Assembly: GCF_963678635.1 (NCBI RefSeq)
Contig: NC_087069.1
Coordinates: 55,637,175 to 55,701,174, forward strand
Direction: 5' to 3'
DNA from: Symsagittifera roscoffensis
Taxonomy: Eukaryota > Xenacoelomorpha > Acoela > Convolutidae
DNA: 64,000 bases
Numbering within the stretch: the first letter of the stretch is position 1; the number at the start of each line of letters is the position of its first letter. Below the pieces are notes generated by a model. It was not told the DNA's origin, did not search any database, and saw only the letters and a list, made by a program, of their open reading frames with translations. This document shows positions 31,424 to 41,292 of the stretch, piece by piece. Made by a program: the position numbers and the translations under genes.

Positions 31424-32589
31424 GCAAAAATCAGGCCGAAAGTTCATGTGCAATACAGACGAAATTGGATGCAATCTTGAGAAATTCTACCTCACAAGAA
31501 AGACCGGCAGCGGATCGCACGCAAGGCACCAGAGTTGACTTTATGGAACCACAAAGGAGCAAACGGCAATCGACACCGTTGCCCTTAACCCGGGATACGG
31601 TGAGCATAGCACCAACAGCTGCTAAAACAATCATGAAGAATGGAACGTCAAGTACAACGACTGGCCCGGGGGACTCAACAGCTAACAGCAACGCAGGCCC
31701 GGATGCTATGACATGGGCAAGCACTTGGGAGATGATGAACAGGACTCTAGAGGACTTCGTCACGAGGAACACTGACTCGAGCGATAGGAGGGACGGAAAA
31801 TCAAGAAAAACTTTCAAGAAGCCAAAGGAATTCAAAGACGACTCCGATGGATGCATTGACACTTGGGTGGAAGTGATGAGATTACACCTAGAGCAAGATA
31901 ACTTAAATGATGAAAGACAAGCATGCACAGCCATACTCAGCAACTTAGAAGGCACGGCATTAAAATGCGTGGTCGCAAAGAAAGAAGAAGAACGCGACAC
32001 CGCGGACAAGATCTTCGAGATATTGCTGAATCGATTCGGGTCAGGCATGAAGGGTCACCAAGCGATGATGCGATTTGAAAAGAGAAGGCAGAGGGACGAC
32101 GAGTCAATAGATCGGTTCCTAGATGATCTCGAGAGCTTGAGAAGAAGGAGTGACCCAGAGGAGTCGACAAACAGAAGAAACTTTAGCATTGCCTCGAAGT
32201 TCATTGATGGGGTAAAAAGTGACGACTTAAGGACAATGTTAGCAACATACTACACATTGTCGAAAGACAGCGCACCAACCCCAGAAGAAATGAGACAGAA
32301 ATCAAGGGAATACATGCTGATGAAGCCCAAGAAATACTCATATTCAGAAAACAGGAACACACAGGGGGGAGGCCAACCCCAGAGGTCATCATGGTACAAA
32401 CCTAGAGATGATATGGACAAGCGCAGATCATGCGCGAACTGCGGGTCAGCGCACCACCACGTGGCTGACTGCACAACATACAAACAAGGCATGAAGAGCC
32501 TAGGATACGCACCGGATGAGGAGGACATGAGCCAGATGGAGGAACACGAGTACTATAATGGCCTAATCATCAAGATGCTTCTTCTGTAA
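31411..32589 (+). CDS. gag: Giant gypsy gag: capsid and first zinc knuckle
   Basis: Open for 392 codons. Residues ~135-310 have the look of a retrotransposon Gag capsid ('FKKPKEFKDDSDG', 'WVEVMRLHLEQDN', 'LLNRFGSGMKGHQ', 'FLDDLESLRRRSDPE'). Residues 341-354 form a CX2CX4HX4C nucleic-acid-binding knuckle (CANC...HVADC). The frame stops at TAA 32,587-32,589. A second knuckle is encoded immediately after in the +1 frame, so gag must continue by a frame change. It packages element RNA into virus-like particles in the cytoplasm, from family knowledge. Confidence 0.88.
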   Translation: MDTMSKNQAESSCAIQTKLDAILRNSTSQERPAADRTQGTRVDFMEPQRSKRQSTPLPLTRDTVSIAPTAAKTIMKNGTSSTTTGPGDSTANSNAGPDAMTWASTWEMMNRTLEDFVTRNTDSSDRRDGKSRKTFKKPKEFKDDSDGCIDTWVEVMRLHLEQDNLNDERQACTAILSNLEGTALKCVVAKKEEERDTADKIFEILLNRFGSGMKGHQAMMRFEKRRQRDDESIDRFLDDLESLRRRSDPEESTNRRNFSIASKFIDGVKSDDLRTMLATYYTLSKDSAPTPEEMRQKSREYMLMKPKKYSYSENRNTQGGGQPQRSSWYKPRDDMDKRRSCANCGSAHHHVADCTTYKQGMKSLGYAPDEEDMSQMEEHEYYNGLIIKMLLL

Positions 32590-33826
32590 CCAGGAGGGGC
32601 ACTTCAGAATGGATTGTCCCTTGTTCTGGGAAGCGGTCAAGGACCAGAGTCACCCCAAACATAAGTTGGCATTAGCGGCGGTGCAGAATCAGCGGAACAG
32701 GCAAAACGAGTTTGAATCGAGGAACTTAGGAGCACCAAGCACGGAATTGCCAACGAAGACGGTGAAAGCTGTAACACATGTTAATGGTGCGATAGAATCC
32801 GCGGCCGGGAATTCTCTAGAGATAAATTATGAGAAAGTGGCGACGGAGGCAATTGCCAAAGTGAAACAGGATCTGGCTGCGAAAGAAATAGAGCAACGAT
32901 TAAAAATGGAGATCGAAAGACAGAATTTTAACGAAGCATTAACTGGATCGAACCCAACACCAGAGACTGTACCGGGCTCAACAAAGACCGGGAATTGTAA
33001 CACTGTAAAAATGGTGACGGGAAAGCCATTCGGCATATCGAAAATTGGGGCCAGAATAATGTCGATAATCACAGTGGGCGGCCACGAGGTAACCAGAAAC
33101 TTGAGCGAACCGAGCGACCAGACAATAATGCACATTGACGTGTACGCAGATTACTTGAGCTGTATAAGCCCACAAACGACTTCTAGAGCGTTGAGAGCAC
33201 TACTCACGAGAGGGGGCAGCAAGTCGGTACGTGTTGATAACAGGTATACTGAAGCTTATGGTCCACACGAGGTGATGCTAAATATAGATGGGATCAACAT
33301 CTATACCAAGACAATGATAACATGTGACGAAGACCTAATTGGGCAGATCTACGTAGGGAAAGAAGAGTTGAAAGTGAGATCGATTGGACACTGCGCCATG
33401 CTTGAAGAAGATGCAATGCACATCGGGACAGAGGCAGATGTGACAGGGCACGTGCTAGATATAAGTGGCAAAAAGACTCAGTTGCGTGGGTTACTTGATA
33501 CGGGAGCAGTCTTGAGCGTCATACCAATCGAAACTTGGGAAAGGATGGGCTTTGACAAAGGTGAATTGATAGACTCGAGAATACGGCTGTCAGCTGCAAA
33601 CAAGGGGGCCCTTCGGGTGCTGGGCAGGACGCCGATAATAGCCCTCAATCTGGGGGAACGTAACCTGTGGATGAGCTTTATCGTGGTAGAAAACCTAGAT
33701 GAATCTGACCAATTCCTTTTGGGCAGAGACTTCATCAGGAATTTCGACGTAACGATTGATCTAAATAACGCAATGTTCAGGATACGGAACCCGGATAGGA
33801 GGTACGCAATCAAACCGGTAAATTGA
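32575..33826 (+). CDS. pro: Giant gypsy second zinc knuckle and aspartic protease
   Basis: The frame opens after a stop at ~32,563. It first encodes a CCHC knuckle (CFFC...HFRMDC, 32,577-32,618), which lies upstream of the first ATG (32,609). Counted from that ATG, 'LLDTGAVLSVIP' at residues 295-306 carries the DTG active site and 'FLLGRDF' near 369-375 matches the protease flap/C-terminal block. It cleaves the Gag-Pol polyprotein. The tract between knuckle and protease (~290 residues) is longer than usual and contains a KEIEQRLKMEIER-type helical stretch. It ends in UGA, but the same frame continues open with linker-like sequence. Confidence 0.88.
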
Positions 33827-34189
33827 ATAATGGCAAATGAAAACAAAGCACCGGTATTCTTGAGTAGGAGGGTGAGGCTAAAAGCTAATGAAGCGGCAAT
33901 CGTAAGCTTGAGGATGAAAAATTACAATGAACTAAGTGACAACAAGCAAGTGTGTTTAGTTCCGAATCCTAATAGTCAAAGTGCTGCTGTTTTATGAAGA
34001 TCATTCTCGATAACGAAGAGCGGCCTCTGCGTCAGTGTCTTGTTGAATACCCTTGATATACCGATCACGATACAGAGAGGGAGGAAACTGGGATATGCTT
34101 TACCGGTTAAAACTTGATATGAAACGATTGAGAACTCAAAACAAAATGAAGTTGTTGATTGTCCCAATCACAGGGACAAAATTTGTATC
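33827..34189 (+). pseudogene. Protease-RT linker interrupted by UGA codons
   Basis: The protease frame continues past UGA (33,824-33,826) with a plausible linker ('FLSRRVRLKANEAA', then 'LDIPITIQRGRKLGYALPV'). It is stopped twice more by UGA at 33,995-33,997 and 34,115-34,117 before running into the RT ORF in the same frame. The content resembles the segment between protease and RT in other gypsy elements. So protease and RT were most likely one ORF. The three stops are either mutations or, less likely, recoded. Confidence 0.7.
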
Positions 34190-36442
34190 TTGAGACGATT
34201 GCAGAAAGTAAAAGATTCTTCAGGTCTTATTAAATCACTTAAGTCAGAAACGGACGATGGGCTGTCAAGCTGTTCGAACTTTCCAGAGCGACCCACACTA
34301 GATGAAATGCAGACTGATAAACCGGTTCTGCCGGAGATTGAACATTTGAGGGGCAAACTGAAAGATGAACAGCTCGAAGCCATCAAGGACGTACTAGAGC
34401 GGAACGAGGAAGTTTTTTCGAGGCATAAGGCGGATATCGGGTGTTGTAATTTCGTTGAGCATGAAATAGAACTTGAGGAAAACGCGGTACCACACAGGGA
34501 GGGGGCGAGGCGCATGACCCCACACAAATCGGACGCGTGTAGAAAAGAGATCGAGACGTTACTAGAGTATGACATGATAGAACCATCCAAGTCACCGTGG
34601 GCGTGTGGAGTAGTGATGACCAAAAAGAAAGGCGACCCGTTGAGGTTTTGTTGTGACTTTCGATACCTGAACTCCGTCACGGTGAAGGATGCCTATCCCA
34701 TACCTAGGATTGATGAGAGCCTCTCGAAGTTAGGTGATGCAAAATTTTTTACGACTCTTGATTTAGGCTCGGCCTTTTGGCAAGTACCACTAAGGAAGCA
34801 GGACAGGGACAAGACAGGGTTTGCCTGCGAGTTGGGTCTGTTTCAATGGAAACGGATGCCGTTTGGACTTTGCAATGCCACAGCCACGTTTCAGCGGTTG
34901 ATGGCACACGCGCTGATAGGCGTAACGAAGAAGTATGGCAACCTGGTAATGTGCTACGTGGATGACGTGGTAATAGCGACGCCAACACTGGAAGACCACA
35001 TTGAGAGACTTGACGAAGTGTTTGCATGCATGAAGAGGTCGGGGCTAAAGTGTAAACCATCAAAGTGCGAGATACTCAAGGACTCAATAAAATACTTGGG
35101 CAGGATGGTAGACAAGCACGGCATCAGACCTGATACGGACGCCGTGGAAGCAGTCCTGACCTGGAAATCACCGAAGACAGAGCACCAGTTGATGAGCTTC
35201 CTGGGTTTCGCTAACTATTATAGAGAGTTCATCAAAGGCTATGCAGACAAGGTATACCCGATGCAACAATTAATGAGACACAAGGGCAAGAAGTTCACGT
35301 GGAACAACGCAGAAGAAGAGTCATTCCAGAGAATAAAGAAAGAGCTATGTGAGGCACCAGTACTGGGTATGCCGACTGAGAAAGGGATGTACGTGCTGGA
35401 CACGGATGCGTCGGTAGTCGCGATTTCTGGGATTCTCCACCAAGAGCAAGAATGGAATGGGAAGACAGTCTTGAGACCAATAGCGTACGGGAGCAAAGTC
35501 ATGAGTGACACGGAAATGAAGTACGGAGCACCGAAAGCAGAGATGTTCGCGGTGGTTACCTTTGTCGAGAAATACAGGGCATACCTGGGCAGTGAGCCAT
35601 TCAAGTTGCGAGTCGACAACCGAGCACTGAGCTGGCTGAAAACGTACTCAATGGACCAAAGTTACATTGGGAGGTGGATAGTTCGCCTGGACGGATACAA
35701 CATGATAATTGAGCATAGAACACGAGATAAACATCAGGATGCCGACAGCTTTAGTAAGAAGACGGAGTTCTATGAGAGACAAGAGCAAAGAGAGGCAGAC
35801 AGACCTGAAATCAAAGATGGCTTCTCCTTCATGGACAAGGAAACGTACGACAGTCTTCCACTCACGAGATGGCTGGACAAATCAGGTAAACCGATTGAAG
35901 ATCATCCTGAATTACCTAAAGAACCTCCAGAAAAGACCATCTTGAAGAAGAGCAGAAGGATTCCGATAGGAATCATACTAAAGTCGAAGATCGTGAGGGA
36001 GACGCTCAAGGCAAAAGGCTATGATCTTAACCAGGTAGAAGCAGGAACTGCACAGATAGATGATGACTTAATGAGGTTGCTCGAGAAACTATCAGATGAG
36101 AAGCCCGTGATCCAAGAGAAGGGTCAAGAGGAACCGGAAGTCACTATACTTCGGAGAAAAGAAACAGTGAACAATACCGACTCCTCAAGAGGAAGCGTCA
36201 CTGACAGCAAAGATGTCGTGCGGTCACTAGTTGACAAAATCCCCGAAAACATTCTGGAGCAGACCAAGGTTAGGAAAAAGAAAGTGACGTTCAAAGAAGA
36301 TACTGAACACCTGGGACTAGGTCAAGAGTCCGGGAGTGTTCCATGCTCACGGAAGAAGAAACCGGAGAGGGAAAATTGTCCGGGGAGCGTGAAGAATGGG
36401 ATGAAGACTCGGATGAGAGCAGCGAAAACCAAGACAGTCTGA
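34190..36442 (+). CDS. pol: Giant gypsy reverse transcriptase and RNase H
   Basis: 750 open codons. RT spans about residues 100-310: 'LRFCCDFRYLNSVTVKDAYP', 'TTLDLGSAFWQVPL', 'RMPFGLCNATATFQ' and the catalytic 'YVDD' at 256-259. RNase H spans about 395-525 with D in 'LDTDASVVA', E in 'PKAEMFAV', D in 'LRVDNRAL' and D in 'HQDADSFSKK', so all catalytic residues are present. After it a ~225-residue charged tail without known domain leads to the integrase ORF, which overlaps by 100 bases in the -1 frame. It copies element RNA into DNA. Upstream it is in frame with the protease. Confidence 0.97.
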   Translation: MRRLQKVKDSSGLIKSLKSETDDGLSSCSNFPERPTLDEMQTDKPVLPEIEHLRGKLKDEQLEAIKDVLERNEEVFSRHKADIGCCNFVEHEIELEENAVPHREGARRMTPHKSDACRKEIETLLEYDMIEPSKSPWACGVVMTKKKGDPLRFCCDFRYLNSVTVKDAYPIPRIDESLSKLGDAKFFTTLDLGSAFWQVPLRKQDRDKTGFACELGLFQWKRMPFGLCNATATFQRLMAHALIGVTKKYGNLVMCYVDDVVIATPTLEDHIERLDEVFACMKRSGLKCKPSKCEILKDSIKYLGRMVDKHGIRPDTDAVEAVLTWKSPKTEHQLMSFLGFANYYREFIKGYADKVYPMQQLMRHKGKKFTWNNAEEESFQRIKKELCEAPVLGMPTEKGMYVLDTDASVVAISGILHQEQEWNGKTVLRPIAYGSKVMSDTEMKYGAPKAEMFAVVTFVEKYRAYLGSEPFKLRVDNRALSWLKTYSMDQSYIGRWIVRLDGYNMIIEHRTRDKHQDADSFSKKTEFYERQEQREADRPEIKDGFSFMDKETYDSLPLTRWLDKSGKPIEDHPELPKEPPEKTILKKSRRIPIGIILKSKIVRETLKAKGYDLNQVEAGTAQIDDDLMRLLEKLSDEKPVIQEKGQEEPEVTILRRKETVNNTDSSRGSVTDSKDVVRSLVDKIPENILEQTKVRKKKVTFKEDTEHLGLGQESGSVPCSRKKKPERENCPGSVKNGMKTRMRAAKTKTV

Positions 36443-37938
36443 GCATGATATTGGCGAAAGAGAAGACAAGGCACCACGACAGGGAGTTACAGACGGATCC
36501 ATCTTCAGGAACGTACAATCTGGACGTACAGGAGATACGAGGTGGTGAAGAACTTGAGAAAATTGCGGTTTCAAGGAAGCCATTCAGGGAGTTATCATGC
36601 AACTCAAACGTCAGAACGAATCTGGTGCCAGAAGATGATATGAAAATCGTGAAAAGGATGATATGCGTGAAGCTGAGTGATGACATCCACAACCCTGGTG
36701 AGATGAATGGACAGATCATGGCGCCAAAGGAGCATGTCAAGGCAAGATATAGGCTGTCAGACCTAATAAGAGCCCAAAAGAATGACAAAATGACAAATAA
36801 CCTCTCCAATTGGATCCAGTCGGGGGTCAAGGAGAAAGGGGAACTCGAGGAAGACAGCTATAAGATCTTGAGCCAGTTCTACAAAGAAAAGAAAGACTTA
36901 CTCTATCACACAGCTGATGGGGTGGTAGCATGCAAGAGGAAAGACGAGGAGAAGATATTACACAAACACAACCTCATCATACTACCACAGTTGTATCAAA
37001 CGGAGGTGCTTTTCAGATCACACGACCAGATGGGGCACCAGGGGATAGACAAAGTACAACAAAGGATACTTCACAGGTTTGATTGGCCAGGGATGAGAAA
37101 AGCTTGCGAGAGATGGGTGAATGCCTGCCTGGCATGCTTCCAGGTAAAGGACCCAAGGAAGATGAAGTTTCCACTCAAGTCCGTAGAGAGCTCAGAATTC
37201 AATGAAGTGGTGCAGATAGACCATCAAAAAATCTGCATGACGGAGTCGGGATATAACCAGATACTGGTTATAATAGATCACTTCACAAAGTTGGCGGAAG
37301 CGGTTCCGTGCCAGACAGCCTCGGCCGAGGAGACATGTGATCATCTGATAACGCATTGGATATCGCGGTATGGTTCTCCAATGACTTTCCAGTCGGACAA
37401 CGGCAAAGCTTTTGTGGGGGACTTGACAAAAGAATTGATGAGGAGATCGCACATTGCTCAAGCACACTCGACAACCTACCATCCACAGACCAATGGGTTG
37501 GTAGAGAGACAGAACAGGATACTGGTCAACATGTTAAGGGTGTACTGCTCAAGATACATGACGGATTGGGATAAATACCTGCCACAGGTAGTAGGGGCCT
37601 ACAACAGTACACAGCACTCAACGACGGGCATCAGTCCCTTCATGATGTTGACGGGTAGGGAGAGAGCAATGCCTCTGACATTCTTTTACCCGGAATACGA
37701 AGGGAAAAGGACGTCGCCTCAAGCATACGTGAAAGAAGCGATCAAAAGGCAACAGGAGTTAAACGAGCTATGCAGGAGGAACACGGCGCAAGCGCAAATG
37801 AGGCAACGCAGAAATATGACGAAAAAATATTACAAGCGAAGCCATATGAAGTGGGCCAATACGTGTGGGTCTTCCAAAATGTCATACCGCCCAAGGGAAC
37901 AAAGAAACTACTCAAGAAGTGGAGGGGACCATTCATGA
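36343..37938 (+). CDS. int: Giant gypsy integrase
   Basis: 531 codons. Residues 1-130 are an acidic spacer. An HHCC zinc-binding domain has H227, H232, C262 and C265. The catalytic core has D293 ('VVQIDHQ'), D352 ('FQSDNGKAF') and E388 ('GLVERQNR'), an intact DDE triad. Near 37,800-37,830 the conserved C-terminal sequence passes to the frame of the following ORF (-1). The last ~45 residues here are therefore out-of-frame noise. A frame change inside the integrase points to a one-base mutation rather than programmed recoding. It inserts the DNA copy into the genome. Confidence 0.95.
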   Translation: MLTEEETGEGKLSGEREEWDEDSDESSENQDSLSMILAKEKTRHHDRELQTDPSSGTYNLDVQEIRGGEELEKIAVSRKPFRELSCNSNVRTNLVPEDDMKIVKRMICVKLSDDIHNPGEMNGQIMAPKEHVKARYRLSDLIRAQKNDKMTNNLSNWIQSGVKEKGELEEDSYKILSQFYKEKKDLLYHTADGVVACKRKDEEKILHKHNLIILPQLYQTEVLFRSHDQMGHQGIDKVQQRILHRFDWPGMRKACERWVNACLACFQVKDPRKMKFPLKSVESSEFNEVVQIDHQKICMTESGYNQILVIIDHFTKLAEAVPCQTASAEETCDHLITHWISRYGSPMTFQSDNGKAFVGDLTKELMRRSHIAQAHSTTYHPQTNGLVERQNRILVNMLRVYCSRYMTDWDKYLPQVVGAYNSTQHSTTGISPFMMLTGRERAMPLTFFYPEYEGKRTSPQAYVKEAIKRQQELNELCRRNTAQAQMRQRRNMTKKYYKRSHMKWANTCGSSKMSYRPREQRNYSRSGGDHS

Positions 37939-39332
37939 TAACGGAAGTTCATCAACAAGGACGGTTCTATCGCTTGAGTACTGGGCGAGCGGCACATTAT
38001 GAAAATCTGAAGCCTCACGTCCCGTCCCCGGAGGATTGGTACATACCGAAGGACATGGAGGGTCTTGAGTACCTGGTGGTAGAGCCAGCGTGTGAAGTGA
38101 ATGAAAAAGGCACCAGAGAGAAAAATGATGGTAATGAGAACTTGAGTTTGGACGACAACGAAAAGATAGGAGGGGAGTCTGATGCAGGATCATTTGTAGA
38201 AGAAGACTGGAACGACCCGGAGCAAGATGAGGTGCCGAAGTGGATGGAGCCGGATCGACCGACACCACCGGAAACCAGGACTGGCAATCGTAAACGCACC
38301 GGCATGAGGAACAACAGGTACGGGGATGACTTCTTGATCGATAAGATACAGCCAGACAAATTGGGCGAGGAACTACTGAGCGCAGGCGAACTGGAAGCCG
38401 AAGAGGAATGGCAGGTCATTGACGATGGTGGACACTATCCGCAGGAAGACTACTCGACGCCAGAACTGGAGATGGATCTCGAACAGAGTGAGAGAGAGAG
38501 GAGGGAGAATACGAACTTGAGGATACTAGAGTGGATGCGCGATGTCAAAGACGAGAGCCGCGAAGGACAAAGCATTCAACAAGTCGATGTATTAGCGGCA
38601 AATTACATGAAGACAGAGGACCCTCTTTTCGGATGGACGGCAACAGACAGGCCACTGGACATTCCTCAGGACAATTCAGACCCGACAACATCGACGGGGA
38701 CGTCGATATATATTTTTGTCCGGGGAGTGGGGGTAGGACTTACCCACACCGAAAATTTGATGATAAAGAAGCTCAAGGAAGTGAGAGAAACAAGCGAATT
38801 GGAACTGGAAGAAGAAGAGCCAGAGCCTACCATAGGTCGGAATTTCAAAACGAAATTTGAAATACCCAATGAATACTCGGAGAACATCATGATAACGGAT
38901 AGCGACTTCATCCTGTCAAACAGGACTAGCGCGATCTGCATCACGGCGGACATGAGTTTCAAATCAAGATTGGAAGCTGACTTCAAAAGAGAGTACCAGA
39001 ATGTAGAGTTTCTGTTCAGACAGAGACCAGGATTGGGAGGGATGGCAGCGCTTCCACCATCAGTAGCACAAGTCCCGGGCAAATATCTGTGCTTCCTAGT
39101 AACGAGGGTCAATGACAGGAACACAATTGATCCCGAACACGTGATGCTGGCACTAACAAGACTACGCGACTTCATGATTGAAAGAGGAATAGTGGAGGTC
39201 TCAATGCCGGTGTATGACCCAAACAGGGGCAAACTGAGCTCGAGGGAATTGTACGCTATCCTACATGTAGTCTTTGCGGAAACTGAGATAATGGTGTATC
39301 AGCACAAAAAATACTACTTGAGCATCGCCTGA
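37770..39332 (+). CDS. Integrase C-terminal domain fused to a macro-domain-like module
   Basis: 520 codons. Residues ~13-85 continue the integrase ('YEVGQYVWVFQN', 'KKLLKKWRGPFMI', 'YENLKPHV'). Residues 100-330 are acidic linker. Residues ~375-512 resemble the small macro domains of the TARG1/OARD1/Poa1 type: a strand 'SAICITADM', helix 'LEADFKREYQNVEFLF', strand 'KYLCFLVTR', helix 'PEHVMLALTRLRDFMIERG', strand 'IVEVSMPVYD', helix 'SSRELYAILHVVF', strand 'EIMVY'. The glycine-rich ADP-ribose loops of the family are replaced (SFKSR; DPNRGKL), so binding or hydrolysis of ADP-ribose is doubtful. It ends in UGA before a 499-base gap. Confidence 0.75.
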   Translation: MQEEHGASANEATQKYDEKILQAKPYEVGQYVWVFQNVIPPKGTKKLLKKWRGPFMITEVHQQGRFYRLSTGRAAHYENLKPHVPSPEDWYIPKDMEGLEYLVVEPACEVNEKGTREKNDGNENLSLDDNEKIGGESDAGSFVEEDWNDPEQDEVPKWMEPDRPTPPETRTGNRKRTGMRNNRYGDDFLIDKIQPDKLGEELLSAGELEAEEEWQVIDDGGHYPQEDYSTPELEMDLEQSERERRENTNLRILEWMRDVKDESREGQSIQQVDVLAANYMKTEDPLFGWTATDRPLDIPQDNSDPTTSTGTSIYIFVRGVGVGLTHTENLMIKKLKEVRETSELELEEEEPEPTIGRNFKTKFEIPNEYSENIMITDSDFILSNRTSAICITADMSFKSRLEADFKREYQNVEFLFRQRPGLGGMAALPPSVAQVPGKYLCFLVTRVNDRNTIDPEHVMLALTRLRDFMIERGIVEVSMPVYDPNRGKLSSRELYAILHVVFAETEIMVYQHKKYYLSIA

Positions 39333-39831
39333 GTTGGGGGCACAGGGTCTCGAGTTGGGCGTGAGGGAGAAGTCTTGAGTTAGGTACTGGGGTGCGGCGC
39401 AGGTAAAGGGATCTTAAGACGTGATTGGCATGACAATTAAATTTTAAAAAGAATTAACGGTGCTAAAACATAAAATGAATCTGCATGCTTTTAAGGAAAT
39501 TCCAATTGAACTGTTTTAAGTGAAATGAAAATGATAAGATTTTAACCATACTGGTAAAAGGGGGGGTCTCTAGGTTAGGAACATGACATGTTAAGTTTTA
39601 ATATGGTTTCTGTTTTCACATCAAGTTTGAAAAACAAAGTTGAAAATCCAACTATACTCAAGCGAGAAACAGAAAGAGAAATCTTGATTGAACTCGTGAT
39701 AATCGGCACCTACAGCAAGTGTTTGCAAAGGAACATTTCTAGAGAATTCTTGAGTTGGGTAATACTTGAGTCGGTAAGGTAATTCTTGAGCTGGTTAACA
39801 TATACCTGTATACATCCCGAAGTCACAAAGA
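39333..39831 (+). other. Spacer between pol and the 3' coding block of the gypsy element
   Basis: Nearly 500 bases without a reading frame of note. It contains a purine tract AAAAGGGGGGG (about 39,556-39,567) and several CTTGAGT/CTCGAGT words. It could hold a splice acceptor or promoter for a subgenomic mRNA, since the 3' block needs separate expression. I see no definite signal. Confidence 0.5.
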
Positions 39832-41292
39832 ATGGCAGACAGATTCTGGAAATCCATGCCCGCGGCCCTGAAGAAGCCTACTCTTGATGAGCTGTACAGA
39901 CGCCTGAGGGACCTGGATTATACCCAAATAGACGAGAGAATGGCGGTGATGCTGAATGCCATCCTCCAGTTGGAAGACCAGGGTGAATGCAGGGAGTCTG
40001 CGACTGAGGCTGTCTTGATGGTCGGCTACACCACTGAGGGAATCTCAAACCAAGAACAGACCAGATGGTTGTCCTGGAATGTGGATGGAGGAGTAAGGGG
40101 TTTTGACTTGGCAAGGAATCCTGGCCTGAGTAACAATACTGAATATGGCGCAGGGGAATTCCCACTACCAACTAGGCCAACAGCAAGATCTACAGGCCAG
40201 AGCTCGAGTAAGGTGCTATCAATGACACGAGCACAACAGACGACCGAGGCATATCCGGAACTTGGTGTTCTAAAGAAAGAGCTCGAGAAGACGCAGAAGG
40301 AAAGGAATAAGGCGAACCTCGATCGGGATCAGGCAAAGCTGGATCGGGAGAAGGTTCAGCTGGAAAGGGACCAGGCGGTCAACGAGCGAGATCAGACTCT
40401 GAGGTTGCTTGAGATGCTAAAGGCTGAACATCAGCAGGAGTTAAGGGTGCGGGAGAATGCCGCTAATTGTGAACAACTGAAGTCGGAGTTGGAGAGAATA
40501 GAACAACGACAACGCGAACTTGACGCACAGAAGGGAGCCAGGCCGAAGGAGCGAGTGGTTACCAGCTCGAGACCAGAGTCACGCATGGAGGTGGATGAAG
40601 TCCCCAGAGCAAGAGCACGGTTCAACCTTGACCGCGAGGCCCGAGAACACATGAGTGAAGGGTTGGAAGTCTGGATACCGAATGACGCAACGTCTTCCTT
40701 GCATAGCCTAGAGACGCAACCCGTACGCCCACTGATGGATGTGGTGCTGCTGGGATATACCCCAACCTCGACCTCGAGTGACAGTCAGGTGAGCGGCGGC
40801 TCATTGCGTCTGAAAGAGCTGGGCGAGAGATTACGGCAGAAAAGTCTTGAAAGTTCAGCAAGACCGGAGCTTCCCCCAACTTGGAGGGAACAGCCGGTCA
40901 GGAACGTCGTGATCTCGAGTTATAAGAAAAATACAGAGAAGAGGTACCACAGGCACAATCGGCTGGATTGGAGTGCGGAACAGAAAGCCAGGAGGGACTG
41001 CTTTCATGATGCAGCCTGGGTGGAGTATCTTGCGCCACCCCGTGTGCCAGAAGGTGCAGTTCACCTAATCGTAGGGGACAGCCTGGTGCGGGGGTTGACC
41101 CGGATCCAATCGCATTGGCAGACAGGAATCTTGAGTTTCGCTGGAGCTGCCACGCCACAGATGTTGGCAACACTCGACATGCTAGGGATGACTAAAGTAT
41201 ACACGGTGACCCTGATGATCGGGACTAACGATGTATCAAGGGGAGAAGCGAGGAAAATAACGAGGCTGCACGACGATGAGCTGCCTTCTTGA
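39832..41292 (+). CDS. 3'-block protein 1: coiled coil plus N-terminal part of an SGNH-hydrolase domain
   Basis: 486 codons from ATG. Residues ~144-235 are a heptad-rich coiled coil (LEKTQKERNKANLDRDQ-like). The C-terminal ~80 residues match the SGNH/GDSL esterase fold: block I 'HLIVGDSLVRGL' (G415-D416-S417, nucleophile Ser), block II Gly in 'LSFAGAATPQ' (G438) and block III 'LMIGTNDVSRGE' (G464, N466). Block V with the catalytic Asp-His is missing here but is encoded in the overlapping next ORF in the +1 frame. A role in lipid or carbohydrate ester cleavage, perhaps for particle entry or exit, is inference only. Confidence 0.78.
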   Translation: MADRFWKSMPAALKKPTLDELYRRLRDLDYTQIDERMAVMLNAILQLEDQGECRESATEAVLMVGYTTEGISNQEQTRWLSWNVDGGVRGFDLARNPGLSNNTEYGAGEFPLPTRPTARSTGQSSSKVLSMTRAQQTTEAYPELGVLKKELEKTQKERNKANLDRDQAKLDREKVQLERDQAVNERDQTLRLLEMLKAEHQQELRVRENAANCEQLKSELERIEQRQRELDAQKGARPKERVVTSSRPESRMEVDEVPRARARFNLDREAREHMSEGLEVWIPNDATSSLHSLETQPVRPLMDVVLLGYTPTSTSSDSQVSGGSLRLKELGERLRQKSLESSARPELPPTWREQPVRNVVISSYKKNTEKRYHRHNRLDWSAEQKARRDCFHDAAWVEYLAPPRVPEGAVHLIVGDSLVRGLTRIQSHWQTGILSFAGAATPQMLATLDMLGMTKVYTVTLMIGTNDVSRGEARKITRLHDDELPS

